DNA of 64,000 nucleotides from Heterocephalus glaber (taxonomy: Eukaryota; Chordata; Mammalia; Rodentia; Bathyergidae): the NCBI RefSeq assembly GCF_000247695.1, contig NW_004624795.1, positions 2,601,890-2,665,889 of the forward strand. Reading direction: 5' to 3'. The notes beneath the pieces were generated by a model. The model was given only the letters and a program-made list of their open reading frames with translations, was not told where the DNA came from and made no database searches. Shown piece after piece: positions 1-12,500 of this stretch. The position numbers were made by a program, and so were the translations under genes. Positions within the stretch are counted from its first letter, which is position 1. Each line of letters opens with the position of its first letter.

Positions 1-41
1 CTCTCTCTCTCTCTCCCTCTCTCTCTCTCTCTCTCCCCCTC

Positions 42-74
<33 letters not shown>
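1..74. repeat. (CT)n microsatellite
   Basis: A pyrimidine-only CT repeat with a few interruptions fills the left edge of the window and probably continues beyond it. It directly abuts an inverted ID SINE. Confidence 0.95.
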
Positions 75-150
75 GTACCAGCGATAGAACTCAGGACCTT
101 CCGCTTGTGAGGCAGGCAGCAGAACCACTGAGCTAAATCCCTGGCCCGGT
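75..150 (-). repeat. ID-family tRNA-derived SINE
   Basis: The reverse complement carries the ID core: GATTTAGCTCAGTGGTTC (A-box region), then the GAGTTC B-box and the GGTACC 3' box. It sits next to the CT repeat, which may occupy its tail side. Confidence 0.85.
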
Positions 151-3050
151 CATTCTCCAATAATAAGTCCATCTTCCAAATCATCTCTTTGGAAAAGGCA
201 CAAAATAGCACTCTCACTACTTCTGGTCACCCATTTCCTTTTACCTGCTTCCCCCTACCCCCAGTCCATCCATTGTCTTTCTGCCTGTTTTAAATAACTG
301 GAATTGGTGTGAATTAACCCAATGTCTGTCATAAACCTCGCAATATGCATTAAAAGTTGATCACCCATCCATTCAGTAGGCCAATGGGGGTAAAATAATG
401 AATGAAGCACAATTACTGACTTCAAAGAGCAAGGCTATAAGTAGCAGAAACAAACAACTTCCTGGACAACAGACTAGAAAGGGGCACACAGAAATAAGTC
501 CAGTTTTCCATGAGAGCTTTTAAAGCCAATCCTTCTTGTACAATTGAGATTCTCCCTAACAACCTATGCATTCTGAAATGGCTATAAGATATCTACACAC
601 ACATATTTAAATTAAACTTCTTGTCATCTCACCTGGTTTTTCTTTATGTCTTTTCATCTTCCTTGTCAGTAGAGTTGATTATCCTCTTCAAAACTGATGA
701 CAAAAACCAAGATAAACATCTCAGTGGAAATATCATGCTTTCCATTTACTTATTTGAGGAAATTGTTAAGATGAGAAATACGAAATACTGTAACCCACTG
801 GAATTTCCACTCTGTTCTAATTAGGAAAAAGACATGTAGACAGCTACAAGACCCTAAGGCGTGTAAATATGCTTTTGAACAATGTATATTCAATTATCAC
901 CATATGCAAGGTACTGTGTTATATTGGGAGGACAAACCAAAGGAAGTCTTTATTCATGTTATTAAATGATATAGAACAACTGCACTTTGCCTGTGCACAT
1001 AGATCTTTACAATTCTCCAAACACACCTCAGTATCAAAACAGACTTGGGACATGTGCAGAACTCATAAGTTCTTAATGACTTTACCAAAGCCTCACAGAG
1101 GGCAAGAGACATCCTGAACCCAGGAGTTCTGATTTTGAGCCTAGAGCTCTTTCCTTTATAGCAGCGGTTGGTAGGCATTTTTACGACAGATGACTAATCA
1201 GTAGAAATATTTTGAGCATGCATGCCCAAGATGCATATACCTATTTTAAGTGATTTGTAATAGATGTATGAGTCTCTACTATCTGACATTTCCATGTACA
1301 ATATGTATCTAGCACAATGACAATGGAAAATTCAGTTTCAGCCATGCAAAAAAAAAAATCTTTATGTTTTTACACAAACTAGTTCCCAGACAGAAAATTA
1401 ACAGATTTTTGTGCTCATGAATGTCCCATAAGAAATTCAAAAGTCATGGGGAGCACATGACAGTTCTCTGTACAGGACTGCAGTGAGCATCCATGGATAT
1501 CCAGCATCCTTCTGCAGCTCCCAAATGTCAGGAATGAACCAATCGTGATGAATACACACAGCACTTCCAGAAGTGCCAGAGAAGTTCTCCTCCACAGATG
1601 AAAACAGCTTTCATTCTTTGCATGCCAAGGGTCCCCGTAAAAACAAAACAAGCCTGTTTTGGCATGAGCAGCTGAGGAGCCCTTTGAACACTTTTGTAAA
1701 CCAGACTGTGATCCCAGAGAACTGAGAACTGTCTCTGCTCATCCCATTGTAAACCCAAACCATGCAGTTTGCAACATGCAAATACCTAAGACTCCAGGAA
1801 TATTGATTAAGTGAATGATCAAATGAGAGAGTCACATCCAAGGGAGTAAATGCCTACAATACCTCCCCAGGTGCATCCAGAAATGTTGGAGTTGAGAAAA
1901 GAAAGAGCATTCATGACATTCAAGGTCTCTTATGGGCTAGGAACTTTGCTAGCTCTATATCCTTAGTACTTCCCTGGTGGGAAATATCCAAACTCTGATA
2001 AAGACCATCCCCAACCTTACAAATGAGTCCCCCCTCTTCTGAAAACAGCCAGTCATAGAAGTCTGAGAGAGTGGATGGTAAAGTGGGAGGAGATGTGCAA
2101 ATGTGAGTCTGGGTCATCCCTCCAGTGCCTGCCAATGCTTTCACTGGGACTGTTCCGTTTCCTTATTTCTCTGGAACCAAGAGAAAAGGTAAAGTCTGGG
2201 ATGCACAGCTCCCTGAAGGAGCTCAGTAAAAGGTGTAAACATTGGTGCAAAGAGCCCATCCCCACCCAGGAAGACAGAAAAGTGCAGGCAAAACAGCTGT
2301 GTCAGAGAAAGGACAAAGCTCCCGAACCATGGCCAGGGCGGTGCATCAGCAGGAAATTCGTCTCAGAATAACCAATCCTGGGATCCTGTCAGGAGGAAGG
2401 AAAAGTTCAGAGTCCCTGAGAGTTTCATTCAGTGGATCAAATTCATTCATTCATTCATTCATTCATTCATTCATTCTACAATCACCATTGAGCATCATAT
2501 GCCAGGCAACATGCTAGGCCCTGGAAGTAAAAAGTTAAGTAAGACAGAGCCACCCCTGTACCTGTGCCGCTGCAGATGTGTGTGTCCAGGGATAAGGACC
2601 ACGCACAAGGCACTGCAGCTTCCACATCCAAAAGGTCTTCCGGGGAAGGTCTACTACAAGATGTGCCCCTGGAGCTGAGCCTTGAATCACCAAGGTGGGC
2701 GCGGAATTCCAGAACAGGGCATAGTTACAAATGCTGCACGGAGGTACCAACTCCATGACTGGGATTCATCTACTAAAATCCCTGTAGGATCTTTGTCTTA
2801 TTGGCTTAGCCACATCTGTGAAGCCCTGCTGCCAGGTAAGGCAGTGCTTTCCCAGCATCTGAAGATCAGGCAGTGAACTGACCTGGGGGCCACAGGAGGC
2901 TCAATCCTTCCCTTTCCCTGTCCCCCTGTCCCTGTCACAGTCAGTCATGCCAGGAGCAACTGAGGCTCTTTCTCCAAAATTATCCCAGTTCCATCCTCTT
3001 CCATTGTCACCATCGCTGCCCTGACATCTGCCCTCTAGACATAAAATCTA
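151..3050. other. Intergenic, no gene recognised
   Basis: This is ordinary AT-leaning sequence left of KRT28. The only clear element is an (ATTC)n run at 2441-2476. Short open frames on both strands overlap each other and show no recognisable protein or splice structure. KRT10 would be expected further left, outside the window. Confidence 0.6.
2441..2476. repeat. (ATTC)n microsatellite
   Basis: Nine uninterrupted ATTC units. Confidence 0.95.
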
Positions 3051-3059
3051 AGTTACTAC

Positions 3060-3965
3060 AACTGGCTTTCTAATGACCTCTCAGACCTGCTGCTTTCACT
3101 GGCCTCCACCCATTCTCCACAGGGCAGCCGGAGTGGTCTTTCTACAATCGTCCTTCTGCTTAGATCTCCCAGTGGCTTTCCTTTCTGCAGAGGATGAAAT
3201 TCCAAAGCCCTCGCACGACCCAGTCACCTCTTCCTCAGCAGCCCCTGCCGTTCTTTGTCCCCACAGACTCCCCACAGTGGCCACGCTGAGAGGCAGTGGG
3301 ACCCGGAGGGAGCGGGTGAGGTCCAGGGACACTGCCGTGGGAAGGCACTAAACGTGGGGTCCCAAGAGATCCCGGCTAGTTCCGCAAAAGGGTTGTGATG
3401 GAGAGCGAGCCCCTCCCTGTGCTCCCTCTTCTCACCTCGCCTGGCCAGCTCTCTCTCCCGGAGCCACCCAGAAGCGTGGGCCACGCTCTTGGCTCTCCAG
3501 AACCCCGACCTAGAACAAGCCTATTTTCACTGTAAACTGCTGCAACTCAGGTACTCTGTAACCGAAATGAAACACGGATCAATACACCTTCTCGGGCTAA
3601 ATGGAAATCATTTACCTACGTTTATAGTCTCTTCCCCTCCCAGAATGACCCTCTGTGCTTTTTGCCTGGAAATTGCTTTCTCCTCTTTCTAGTAATTGCT
3701 TAATGTCTTCTCTCCAAAAGGATCATCCAGGCCAACATTGGGACCTCCTCTAATAGTTCCATGTCTTTTTCTTCCTAATTGTCAGCACAATTCATAAGGT
3801 TACAGTTATTTCCTGAGGGACCATCTTCCCACTAAACAGGGAGTCCCCAAGACTTGAGAAGGCATCTGTCCTCCGCCATGTCGCTCGCTACCAGCCCAAT
3901 GTCCAGCCCATAATAGGTGCTCATTAAATGTTTCTTGAATGCACAATGAATAAATCACACTTGAC
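3060..3965 (+). repeat. L2 LINE fragment(s), sense
   Basis: The start resembles the L2 stretch around CATTCTCCACA...GAGTGGTCTTTCTACAA. The end (3907-3957) has the typical L2 3' tail: CCCATAATAGGTGCTCATTA, then a TTGAATG/AATGAATAAAT ending. The middle is more diverged, so this may be several fragments. Confidence 0.6.
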
Positions 3966-4265
3966 GGGCAGCACAACTGCAGCCAATATTCTTATTTTGC
4001 TATTGATTTGAACTTTAGGGAAGAGTTTCCTAAGAAATATGTTTTTGCATTTCATTACAGAGGGATTTTTTTCCACTAAGTTTTATTGTTTTCTACCCGA
4101 CCTAAGGTGAGTATATCCACTGAAAGAATCACCATGCTGAATCACAAGGCCCACTATGGGCTTTATTCTCCGTGTTTATGTTGTGCATCTTTGAAGATCT
4201 TTTCCTCTGTTTCTTTCACTTTAAAGTAGGAGGGGGGGAACCTCTCCTTTCCTATTTCCAGGCTT

Positions 4266-4275
4266 CCTTATAAGG
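4266..4275. promoter_or_regulatory. Perfect CArG box (possible SRF site / TATA-like)
   Basis: CCTTATAAGG matches the SRF consensus CC(A/T)6GG exactly. It lies 44 bases before an ATG that opens a short signal-peptide-like frame, so it could also act as a TATA element. That it is functional is an inference. Confidence 0.4.
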
Positions 4276-4318
4276 ACCAAATAAAGAAACCCCTCTGGAA
4301 GCTGCCAGGCATCAAGCA

Positions 4319-4498
4319 ATGAAAGGCACTTTTGTCTTTATATTCATCGTGCTCTGGACCCTCAAAAATATAAATGCTGGGCTTGCTTTCTGTCTTAGTC
4401 ATTTCCTGGTGAGGTCACACAGGGCCCAGGCTGAGATTCAACCCAGATGCCTAAACTGCATTCATTCGCGGGCGAGCACTGCCTCCTGGTGGAAATAG
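4319..4498 (+). other. Small open frame with signal-peptide-like start, unrecognised
   Basis: An ATG opens a 59-codon frame ending in TAG. The first ~20 residues (MKGTFVFIFIVLWTLKNINA) have a positive residue, a hydrophobic core and small residues at the end, like a secretory signal peptide. A good splice donor (CTG/GTGAGG) lies at 4408/4409, so this could be a first coding exon instead of a complete frame. No family is recognised and no downstream exon was found. A chance frame remains quite possible. Confidence 0.2.
4478..4494 (-). promoter_or_regulatory. CTCF-like motif (weak)
   Basis: The reverse complement reads CCACCAGGAGGCAGTG, close to the CTCF core CCASYAGRKGGCRS with one mismatch. 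Confidence 0.3.
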
Positions 4499-4879
4499 AG
4501 TGGAGGACACGTATGGTGGGCAACGTTTTTACTTAACTGACAAAAATTGCGTAGGTAGACGGTATACAGCATAATATCTCTGAACAAGTGTATACAGCGA
4601 GACGGCTAGCCCTAACAAATCACACACTACCTTTCTCTGTTGAGGACACTTAAAATCTATTCTTTTAGCAAGTTCCAAGTATAAAATCTGTTTTTGTTCT
4701 CCTTTTTGTTGTAAAATGTTCCTCTGAAAACATTTACTTACCTATGAAAATACGGGCATGTTGCACCAATTAGTGGCCTAATTGTTACTGAATAATAATG
4801 AGTAATTAGGATGAATAGTTAATTAGTAACGGATAATGATAAGTAGTAATGATCTCACTTTAGGAGGGAGACCTAGTGG

Positions 4880-5175
4880 AAGACTATGAGTTCAGTAGCT
4901 GTGTTGCCCTGAGAAAGGATTGTTGTCATTTTTGCTTGCGGGACCCCAGTTAGTTGTGGAAAGAGTGGGCCGTTTTAAAGCAAGGCCACCGCACACATTT
5001 GCCCCCTTCCACTTCTCGGCCACGCTGTGAAACAGCCAAGGGACCCTCACTGAGGCCAGCCAGATGGGGCTCCCCAGTCCTGGGCCTTCAGCTTCCGGCA
5101 CTGTCAGCTAAGTCAACTTCTTTTCTTTATAAGAAACCCAGCCTCTGGTATTTTATTACAGCAACAGTAAATGAC
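4880..5175 (+). mobile_element. MaLR-like LTR fragment (ERVL-MaLR class)
   Basis: The 3' portion (about 5105-5170) follows the MaLR LTR end pattern: AAGTCAACTTCTTTTCTTTA, then TAAGAAACCCAGCCTCTGG, TATTTTATTACAGCAACAG. The upstream GC-rich stretch fits the LTR body. No internal retroviral coding sequence is adjacent, so it is a non-coding solo fragment. Confidence 0.55.
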
Positions 5176-6390
5176 CCCATGCAGCAATCCAGCCCATCTT
5201 CCTCTTTCTTCATCCATCCCCTCCTCACACACGTGCCTGTACCTAGGCCTCATGAATCCTCAGACCATCTGTCCCTCTGCTGTCACTTTCCCCTTTCTGT
5301 ATGAACGTAACCAGTCATTTCAGTTGTGTCTCGAGAGTACCAGAAACTTCTCTTGCACTTTTCCTGTCTTTTGTTCCCAAATCTACATCAGTCACTGTCC
5401 TCTCTCTTCCTGCACCAGGGTTTCTTCCAAATGCTCAGGTGCGTGTCAGTGCCAATGGCAGCTCAAGGACAGATCTCCTTGACAATCCCTTCCCTCTCGC
5501 TAGGCTGGTATTTGCCCAGTGTGATCGTTTTGAACATTCACTCCTCCTACCAGTCATCTCCTTCGGGGACATCCCGCCAACTCCCAAAGCCAACTGGTCC
5601 AAAAGGAAGCTCCGTGTCTTTCTGCCCCCTACCTCGGTTAATATTATGCATTCACGGCATCTGAAATCAGTCACCAAAGAGTCGTCAGCAGCTTGTCCTT
5701 GCTCCCCAGGGTCAATCAGTCCCTGCATCCTCTCCACGCCCTCTCTTCATGCGCACTTCCTCTGTCCTCCCCCTGGACCATTTGTCTAACGTTGGCATTG
5801 GACTTCTTGCAGCCTGACTATGCTGTTCTCTGCTTTTTACTTAGTGCTGTTCTCGTTCCTATCTCTTCAGATACTACATGGTCCAGCCCCTGGCCGGATC
5901 AGAAAATAGATCTCTTAAAGATTTTAATTGCATCTTTTCACTTCTCCATCTGTTTAGCACCAGATCTTTCACTTCTCCTGTTTAACATACGGCACTGCAC
6001 ACAGCTATGCATTTTAAGTGAAATTACAAGGCAATATCTCTGCCATTGTCCAAGGTCATAAACAGGTGTGGTGATCATGGTGAGATAGAGAAGTTAGCAG
6101 GAATATAGATACCTATATAATATATTCCTGCTCTCATGGAATAAAGTATCTGTCTCTGTAGTTAATAATCTTTTATGTAACTCAGCAGTAATTGAGACCC
6201 TCCTGTAGCTGACGGCAGCCTCTCACAGCCTTTCCTTTTAACACTCGATAATACCCTCACTCTAGATGAAAGTAAAGGATTACTCATTCAAAATTAGAAG
6301 TTAAGTTAATGAGCTTACCATAGAACAAGCCCCGTTTTATGTAAGATAACAAATACCCTGAAGCAATACCCAGGGATGTTAGACATTCAT
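5176..6390. other. Intergenic upstream of KRT28, nothing identified
   Basis: Several overlapping open frames of 100-160 codons occur at 5170-6060 in all three forward frames. They share sequence, have no domain signature, and look like low-stop-density pyrimidine-rich DNA. I assign no gene. Confidence 0.5.
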
Positions 6391-6397
6391 TATTTTT

Positions 6398-6412
6398 AAA
6401 TCCCCCAATTAT
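6398..6412 (+). promoter_or_regulatory. KRT28 upstream AAATCNNCCAATTAT element
   Basis: AAATCCCCCAATTAT starts 94 bp before the TATA box. The same element is found 92 bp before the TATA boxes of KRT27 and KRT25. It includes an AATTA homeodomain-type core and a CCAAT pentamer. Confidence 0.55.
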
Positions 6413-6491
6413 ATATAATTTCATGTTAATCTCAATGATGCCTTTTTTTCCTTTTGCCATCTCTAACTCACCAGAAACACTCCCCCAGTTG

Positions 6492-6500
6492 TATATAAAA
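6492..6500 (+). promoter_or_regulatory. KRT28 TATA box
   Basis: TATATAAAA lies 95 bp before the KRT28 ATG, the normal arrangement for type I keratin genes. Confidence 0.85.
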
Positions 6501-6586
6501 GCTCAGCAAAACCAACGCGAGAGCCCCCCGCTCCCATCCTCCCTGACCCGACAGCCCCGGCGGCCGTGAGCGCTTCAGGGAAGACC

Positions 6587-9500
6587 ATGTCTCTCCGATA
6601 CTCCGCTGGGTCCAGGCTCCTGGGCTTCCACTCCGGGGCCGGACCTGGCAGACCGAGCGTCGGCTTTGCCCGCAGCAGTGCATGTGGAAACTCTGTGGTG
6701 GGGAGTGGATTTCCCTGTGCCTTGGGAGGCGGCCTGGGCGGTGCTCCTGGCGGGAGCCACAGCACGGGGACCACTGGAAATGCTTGCGTTGGCTTCGCTG
6801 TGAATGAGGGCGGCCTGCTGTCCGGCAACGAGAAGGTGACCATGCAGAACCTCAACGACCGCCTGGCCTCCTACCTGGACAACGTGCGCGCCCTGGAGGA
6901 GGCCAACGCCGACCTGGAGCAGAAGATCAAGGGGTGGTACGAGAAATACGGCCCTGGATCTTGCCGAGGCCTGGATCATGACTACAACAACTATCACCTA
7001 ACAATTGAGGATCTCAAAGCAAAGGTGAGAACTCACAGACTTGGAGCTATTCAAAGTATTAAAGCTAAGACACAGCCAGAAAAGGTGTAGGACCACAACA
7101 GGAACTGCTTTGTGATATTTGTAACTTGTATTTATGATTTATTTTACTAAATAATTCTTCCCATTACTCAAAATAGGCACTTTGATTCATGACTCAATGT
7201 AGCTAACATGTTATTAGTTCCATTCTTTATTTTGAAATATATTAATACATAAGAAAGTATTATATTTGAAGTTAATGACTATATGAGAATAAATAAAGCC
7301 ATTTCTTTTGTTTTGTTTTTGAGATAAGTCCAAGCTGGACTTGAACTCACAGCAATTCTCTTGCCTCAGCTTCTCGAGAGCTGGGGTTACAGACATGCAC
7401 CACCATGCCTGGCTCTCAAACGATTTAATTATTTAAAAAGTAAATTTTAAACATTCTGATTATTACAGAAGGAAGTAAATTTTTATGCAACACTTAATTG
7501 TATACCATGTCAAAATCCAGAAATAATAAGTAATGATGGAAAACTTCATGGTGGTCTCCTTTTGGATCCTCTAGATTATCTCATCGACTGCTGGTAATGC
7601 TAATGTCATTCTGCAGATTGACAACACCAGGCTGGCTGCTGCAGATTTCCGGCTAAAGTAAGTGATGGAAAATAACTGTGCTCTAGAAAGAGCTTTCATT
7701 TGTTAAACAAATTTTGATTCCATCCCAAGAAGAATAAATTACAACTTAAAAGATTAAAGAAAGTAAAGGATTTGTGTCATAATACTACAATCAGCTATAC
7801 TCACTCCATACACACTCGCTACATTTTAGAACAAGTAGCAATGTATCTCTCCGCCTGGTAGAACAATGTCCAGCCGGAAGTAGATGAACAGTAACAATGT
7901 GTCAACTAAGTAAAAATTGTTAACTACGATAAGGTTCCAAAGTGGTGTATTTTTATTTCCTCGAGATGTATTGTTGGAATCTCTGTGATTAAATAACTGC
8001 ACATTATCCTGCACAGAACTCGGGAAGAGATGGGGAGGGTCTTTCTCTGTATATCTTTGAGTCCAATTTCATTTCTGGCATTCAGTTTAAATCAATGGAG
8101 ATTTTCTTTGCCCGCTGGTAAAGTACTCTAACTTGCACTGAAGTTCATTTACCACCCCCACCCCAGGTATAAAAACGAGCTCACCCTCCACCAAAACGTG
8201 GAGGCCGACATCAGCGAGCTCAGGCGTGTCCTAGATGAGCTGACCCTCTGCAGGATGGACCGGGAGCTGCAGTACGAGTCGCTGAGTGAGGAGGTGACCT
8301 ATCTCAGAAAGAATCACGAAGAGGTAGGAGAAGCTGCATTTCCAGTCAAGGAAATTCAAGGACTCTGCACACTGCAACTACAGGGAGGGTGCGCGGGTAT
8401 AGTAACAATTCACACTCATTGTAATAATTCAATCATTCGTGCCGAAGGAGATGAGAAAGAATTCCCTTTCTCCTACTCCACTTTCTAGTCTTGTCCTCCA
8501 AGGTAGTAAATAGCAACAGTTTGATCTGCGGCCTTCCGTTTTTTAGGCTGATAGAATTTATCCTTTTGAAAATACTATATAACTTCTGCATTAGCACAAC
8601 TAGATTATGTATTTCATCCATAGAAGCCCATCTTGAGGCCAGCGTTCGCACAAAAGACCTTTCCAACTCGGAAGAGGAAGCGATGCTTTTTTCCCCTGGC
8701 TTGGGAGTCGCAGTTTAGTTTAATGTTGAACACCGCACTTATAAACCCATCATGTGATACTTAATAGGAAGCTTCAAGCCCCTCCAAATACCTATTTCCA
8801 GATAGACAGATGATAGATAGAGCGATCTAAATGTATTTGCAAAAGTCCCAGAACAATACATAGCAAATTTTCAGAGAACACCCTAAGACAAAAACCATTA
8901 TTGGTTTAATAATGTCAGCAAAACCAAATCTACTTGCCCACAGTGAGAACATTAAGGGAAAGAGAGGGGAAAATTAGAAAAGAGAAAGAAAGGAGGAGAG
9001 CACAGGGGCACAGAACCAAGAACTGGAGGAGTTAGACCAGCAGAGAGTTAGCAGGATGGCAAAGACAGGCCATGCACGACAGAGTGGCTTCAAAAAAGAA
9101 AAGCCTGAGCCCTCTGGAGGCTGAGGCAGGAGGATCATGAGTTCCAGCCCAGCCTGGGCAACTTAGTGACTTAGTGAGACTTTATCTCAAAATTTAAAAT
9201 AATAAGAGGAATGGGGAGATAGCTCAGGGCAAAGGGCCCTGAGTTCAATCCCCAGTATGGAAAGAAGGAAGGAAGGAAGGAAGGAAGGAAGGAAGGAAGG
9301 AAGGAAGAAGGAAGGAAGGAAGGAAGAAGGAAGGAAGGAAGGAAGGAAGGAAAAACAGAAAAAAAAACCAATGCTAAGACAAGAAGGAATGGCAACCAGA
9401 GCAGGCCAACCAGGCAGGGACACTCAGGAAAGTGTGGGGATCACAGCAGGAGTCACTGTCCCCCTTAAAGACACCCCAGCTGCAAGAGGAGACCATTAGG

Positions 9501-12500
9501 TGCCCTGCGTGTAGGAGCAAAAGGCCGGCCACGCTCAGCACTCCTCGAAGCCTCATATCACCCTGGCTCCCAGGATCCAGTGCCCCTCGGGTAACTTCAA
9601 GCCACCCAACTTCCAAACTCTGCCAGCAACAAGAACTTTTCTACACATAGAATCTTAAACAGAACCCCAAAATATGGAAATAAAAGTGGTTCCCTTGGGC
9701 AGTGTGTATCATTTGCTCTTTGGACACTGGAAAGTCATGGATTTAGGGCCGTGGAAAGTGGGTGGAAGATGTCAGTCCTTCCGCAGCAGTTGCAATGCAA
9801 AGGCTGGCTGCCCACAGAACCAAGCGCAGGACCTCAGGTTGCTTATTTGTGGAGAAATCCGTTCCCTGAGCTGCTCGGCACGTTGTTGATCTGACCCGGG
9901 ACAGAGCCTCACAGAGAGGCTTCGGAGCAGAGGCTACAAGCCCAAACCCTCTCCTTCCAATCACATAAATAACTCGGGGGCATTCCTTCACCTCCCTGTG
10001 CCTCTGTTTCCCAATCTGTAAAATACACCCACCTCAAGGCGATGTTGAAGGCTTGGCTTTGTCCACAATCACTGCTCTGGAAATGACAGCTGCTCTCCTG
10101 ACATGTGCCCTGATGGCTGGGCTGGTTATTTGGTTTTATTCTCTATTCTCACCAATCTGACATTTAACCAGTAATTATGTATAGAGCAACTCTCTGGTCT
10201 TTGTAGCCCCTTCCTCACAGAAAGCAGTAAGAACATTGTCTTGGGACGCTGTGACTGGTTTTTGCAGAGGTGGCCGCTGGGGTTTTTTAAAGGAAGAAAC
10301 AGCTAATTGAATAGGGGATGGGTGTTGACATGGATCGCATAAGTCAATTTTAAGACGGGGAGCATACGTTATACACCGGAAACTTTGGAAGATAAACTAA
10401 CCCCCCTGGAAGTCAGGCTGCGTGTGGAAATGGTCGAGTACCTCAAGTCACCCTCAGTCCCCTGCAGGAAATGAAGGCCCTGCAGTGCGCGGCCGGGGCC
10501 AACGTGAACGTGGAGGTGAACGCGGCCCCCGGGGTGGACCTCACGGTGCTGCTGAACAACATGCGGGCCGAGTACGAGGCTCTGGCAGAGCAGAACCGCG
10601 GGGACGCGGAGGCCTGGTTCGGTGAGAAGGTAAAGCCGCACGGGGCAGGGCGGGTGGGGCGCGCTCACCTGCCCAGGTGCAGCCCAGGTGCAGAGGCAGG
10701 GCCAACGCCTAACGCAGCCCACACCTTGCAGAGCGCCTCGCTGCAGCAGCAGATGTCCCAGGACGCCGGCGAGGCCACTCGGGCCAGGACCGAGCTGTCG
10801 GAGCTGAAGCGCAGGCTGCAGACACGGGAAATTGAGCTGAGGTCCCTCCTGGCCACGGTAGGGGCTGCGGGGACCCCACGTCCTGATCCCAACAGACGCT
10901 GGAGGGGATGGCGTCCTATCTTCCCCGCGGGGCGGCTTTGCCCTTCGCTTGACAGAAAGGCGGGCTTTGTGCAGCTGGGAACAGGGCCTGGGCAGAAGGG
11001 CGAGGGGGAGTGAAAAACAACCAAGGGCCCACGAGTGCACGTGCCTACTCACCTCGGCCAGAGCCGCCCCACAGCCCAGCGCATGGCCTCCTGGTCACCT
11101 TCCCCCAAATGCTGGGGGGCCCGACACCCCCACCTAATGCACCGCTCAGCCCAGGCCAGGGTCCTCACTCGGTCTGGGTCAGGCGCCCTGGACCCAGTGA
11201 CCCTCGGGCCCCTCCGGGTCTGCCTATGGTGTCGGCTATTTTATAGCTGTCTCTTTGTAATCCTAGAATGAAACCGATACCGAATAGATTTAGTAACACA
11301 CAAAATTGTTTAAAAAGCATAATGTCATACCTGCAATTTTTTAAAAAGGAAAGTATTTTAAAATGAAACGGATTTATTCTGTAAATACTTAGCCCCAACC
11401 ACCCTAGGAAATGTCAGACAGTCTTGGATCTTCTTTTAATAAATGTTCCCCGGCCGGGGATTTACTTGTGTATGTGCCCTTTTCTTAGGAGAGACTCCAG
11501 AGTTCTCATCAGATTCTTTTTTCGTGTGTGTGTGGTATCAGGGATTGAACTAGGGTCCTTGCGCTTTCGAGGCAGGCGGTGGAACCACTGAGCTAAATCC
11601 CCGGCACAAAGGAATCTAATATGCCCAACTTATTACTCGCTACAATATAGAAACTACTTACCACTTTCTCTTTTTTTTTTTTTTTTTCTTTTTGGTGCTG
11701 GGGATCGAACTCGGGTCCTTGCGTTTGCGCAGCAGGCAGCGAAACCATTGAGCTAAATGGGCCAGGGATTTAGCTCAGTGCTTACAGTGCCTGCAGCACA
11801 AACGCAAGGACCCGAGTTCGATCCCTGGTACCAAAAAAAATAAAATAAAATAAAATAAAGTAAATGTTCCCTTTTCATTGATGATCAGGAGTTGCTCTAG
11901 TGAAAAGAAAAGGGAAATAAATGTGCAGAGGCAGGGGCTGGCCGTGCTGATAATGACGAACATCGGAAGTATCAACTGCCCCAGTGCATTCAATATATGA
12001 TAAAGGAAAGAGGGGAATTAGCTTAATTGTGCCAACACAGATTACAGACTGCAAGTAGGAGACAAGGAGACATTCACTGGAGTAGTGCCAGAATGCTGAC
12101 CCGGACTCTGTGAGGTTACCTCTGGATTTGAAAACCCAGCCCTCAGGGGTATGCTCAATCTCAGGCGCATTACTCAGAGGCCTGTGGTGGGTGACAGAAA
12201 AGCAAAGATGGATTCGAAAAGGAAACTGCAGCACAACAGCCACGTAACAGAGTGAGGGCCATAGCAGAGTGAAATTGAAATGCAACAGGCAATGCAGAAA
12301 TAAATAGGCAGTTTTTCAGATTGATTTCTTACTGTGTTACTCCCCTCCAAAAACGCGCTTTCATTTCTAGGGTGGTCCTAATCGGAAATATTATTTAAAT
12401 ACGATGAATGTCCATTGGGACCTTGAAAAGTCTTGTGGGAAAAGGGTCGTTTATCCTTGTCCGGTCCCCCACCCAGACAGTGCCAGCCTCCACCGTCCTT

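Noticed and set aside
5170..6061. Overlapping open frames of 103-162 codons in three forward frames
   Set aside because: The frames share the same DNA, have no domain wording, no splice context and no supporting promoter. They look like low stop density in C/T-rich sequence.
6463..6997. Minus-strand frames of 130 and 140 codons over KRT28 exon 1
   Set aside because: They are antisense shadows of a GC-rich keratin exon. The same antisense wording recurs at each paralogue (21806-22316, 44026-44494), as expected from shared coding sequence.
9171..9499. Low-complexity frames rich in Lys-Glu-Gly-Arg or Ser-Phe-Leu-Pro
   Set aside because: They are translations of the (GGAA)n microsatellite.
10369..11052. 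Minus-strand frame of 227 codons over KRT28 exons 4 and 5
   Set aside because: It is antisense to two real exons and an intron, with no independent evidence. The similar frames at 32413-33013 and 48099-48743 have the same origin.
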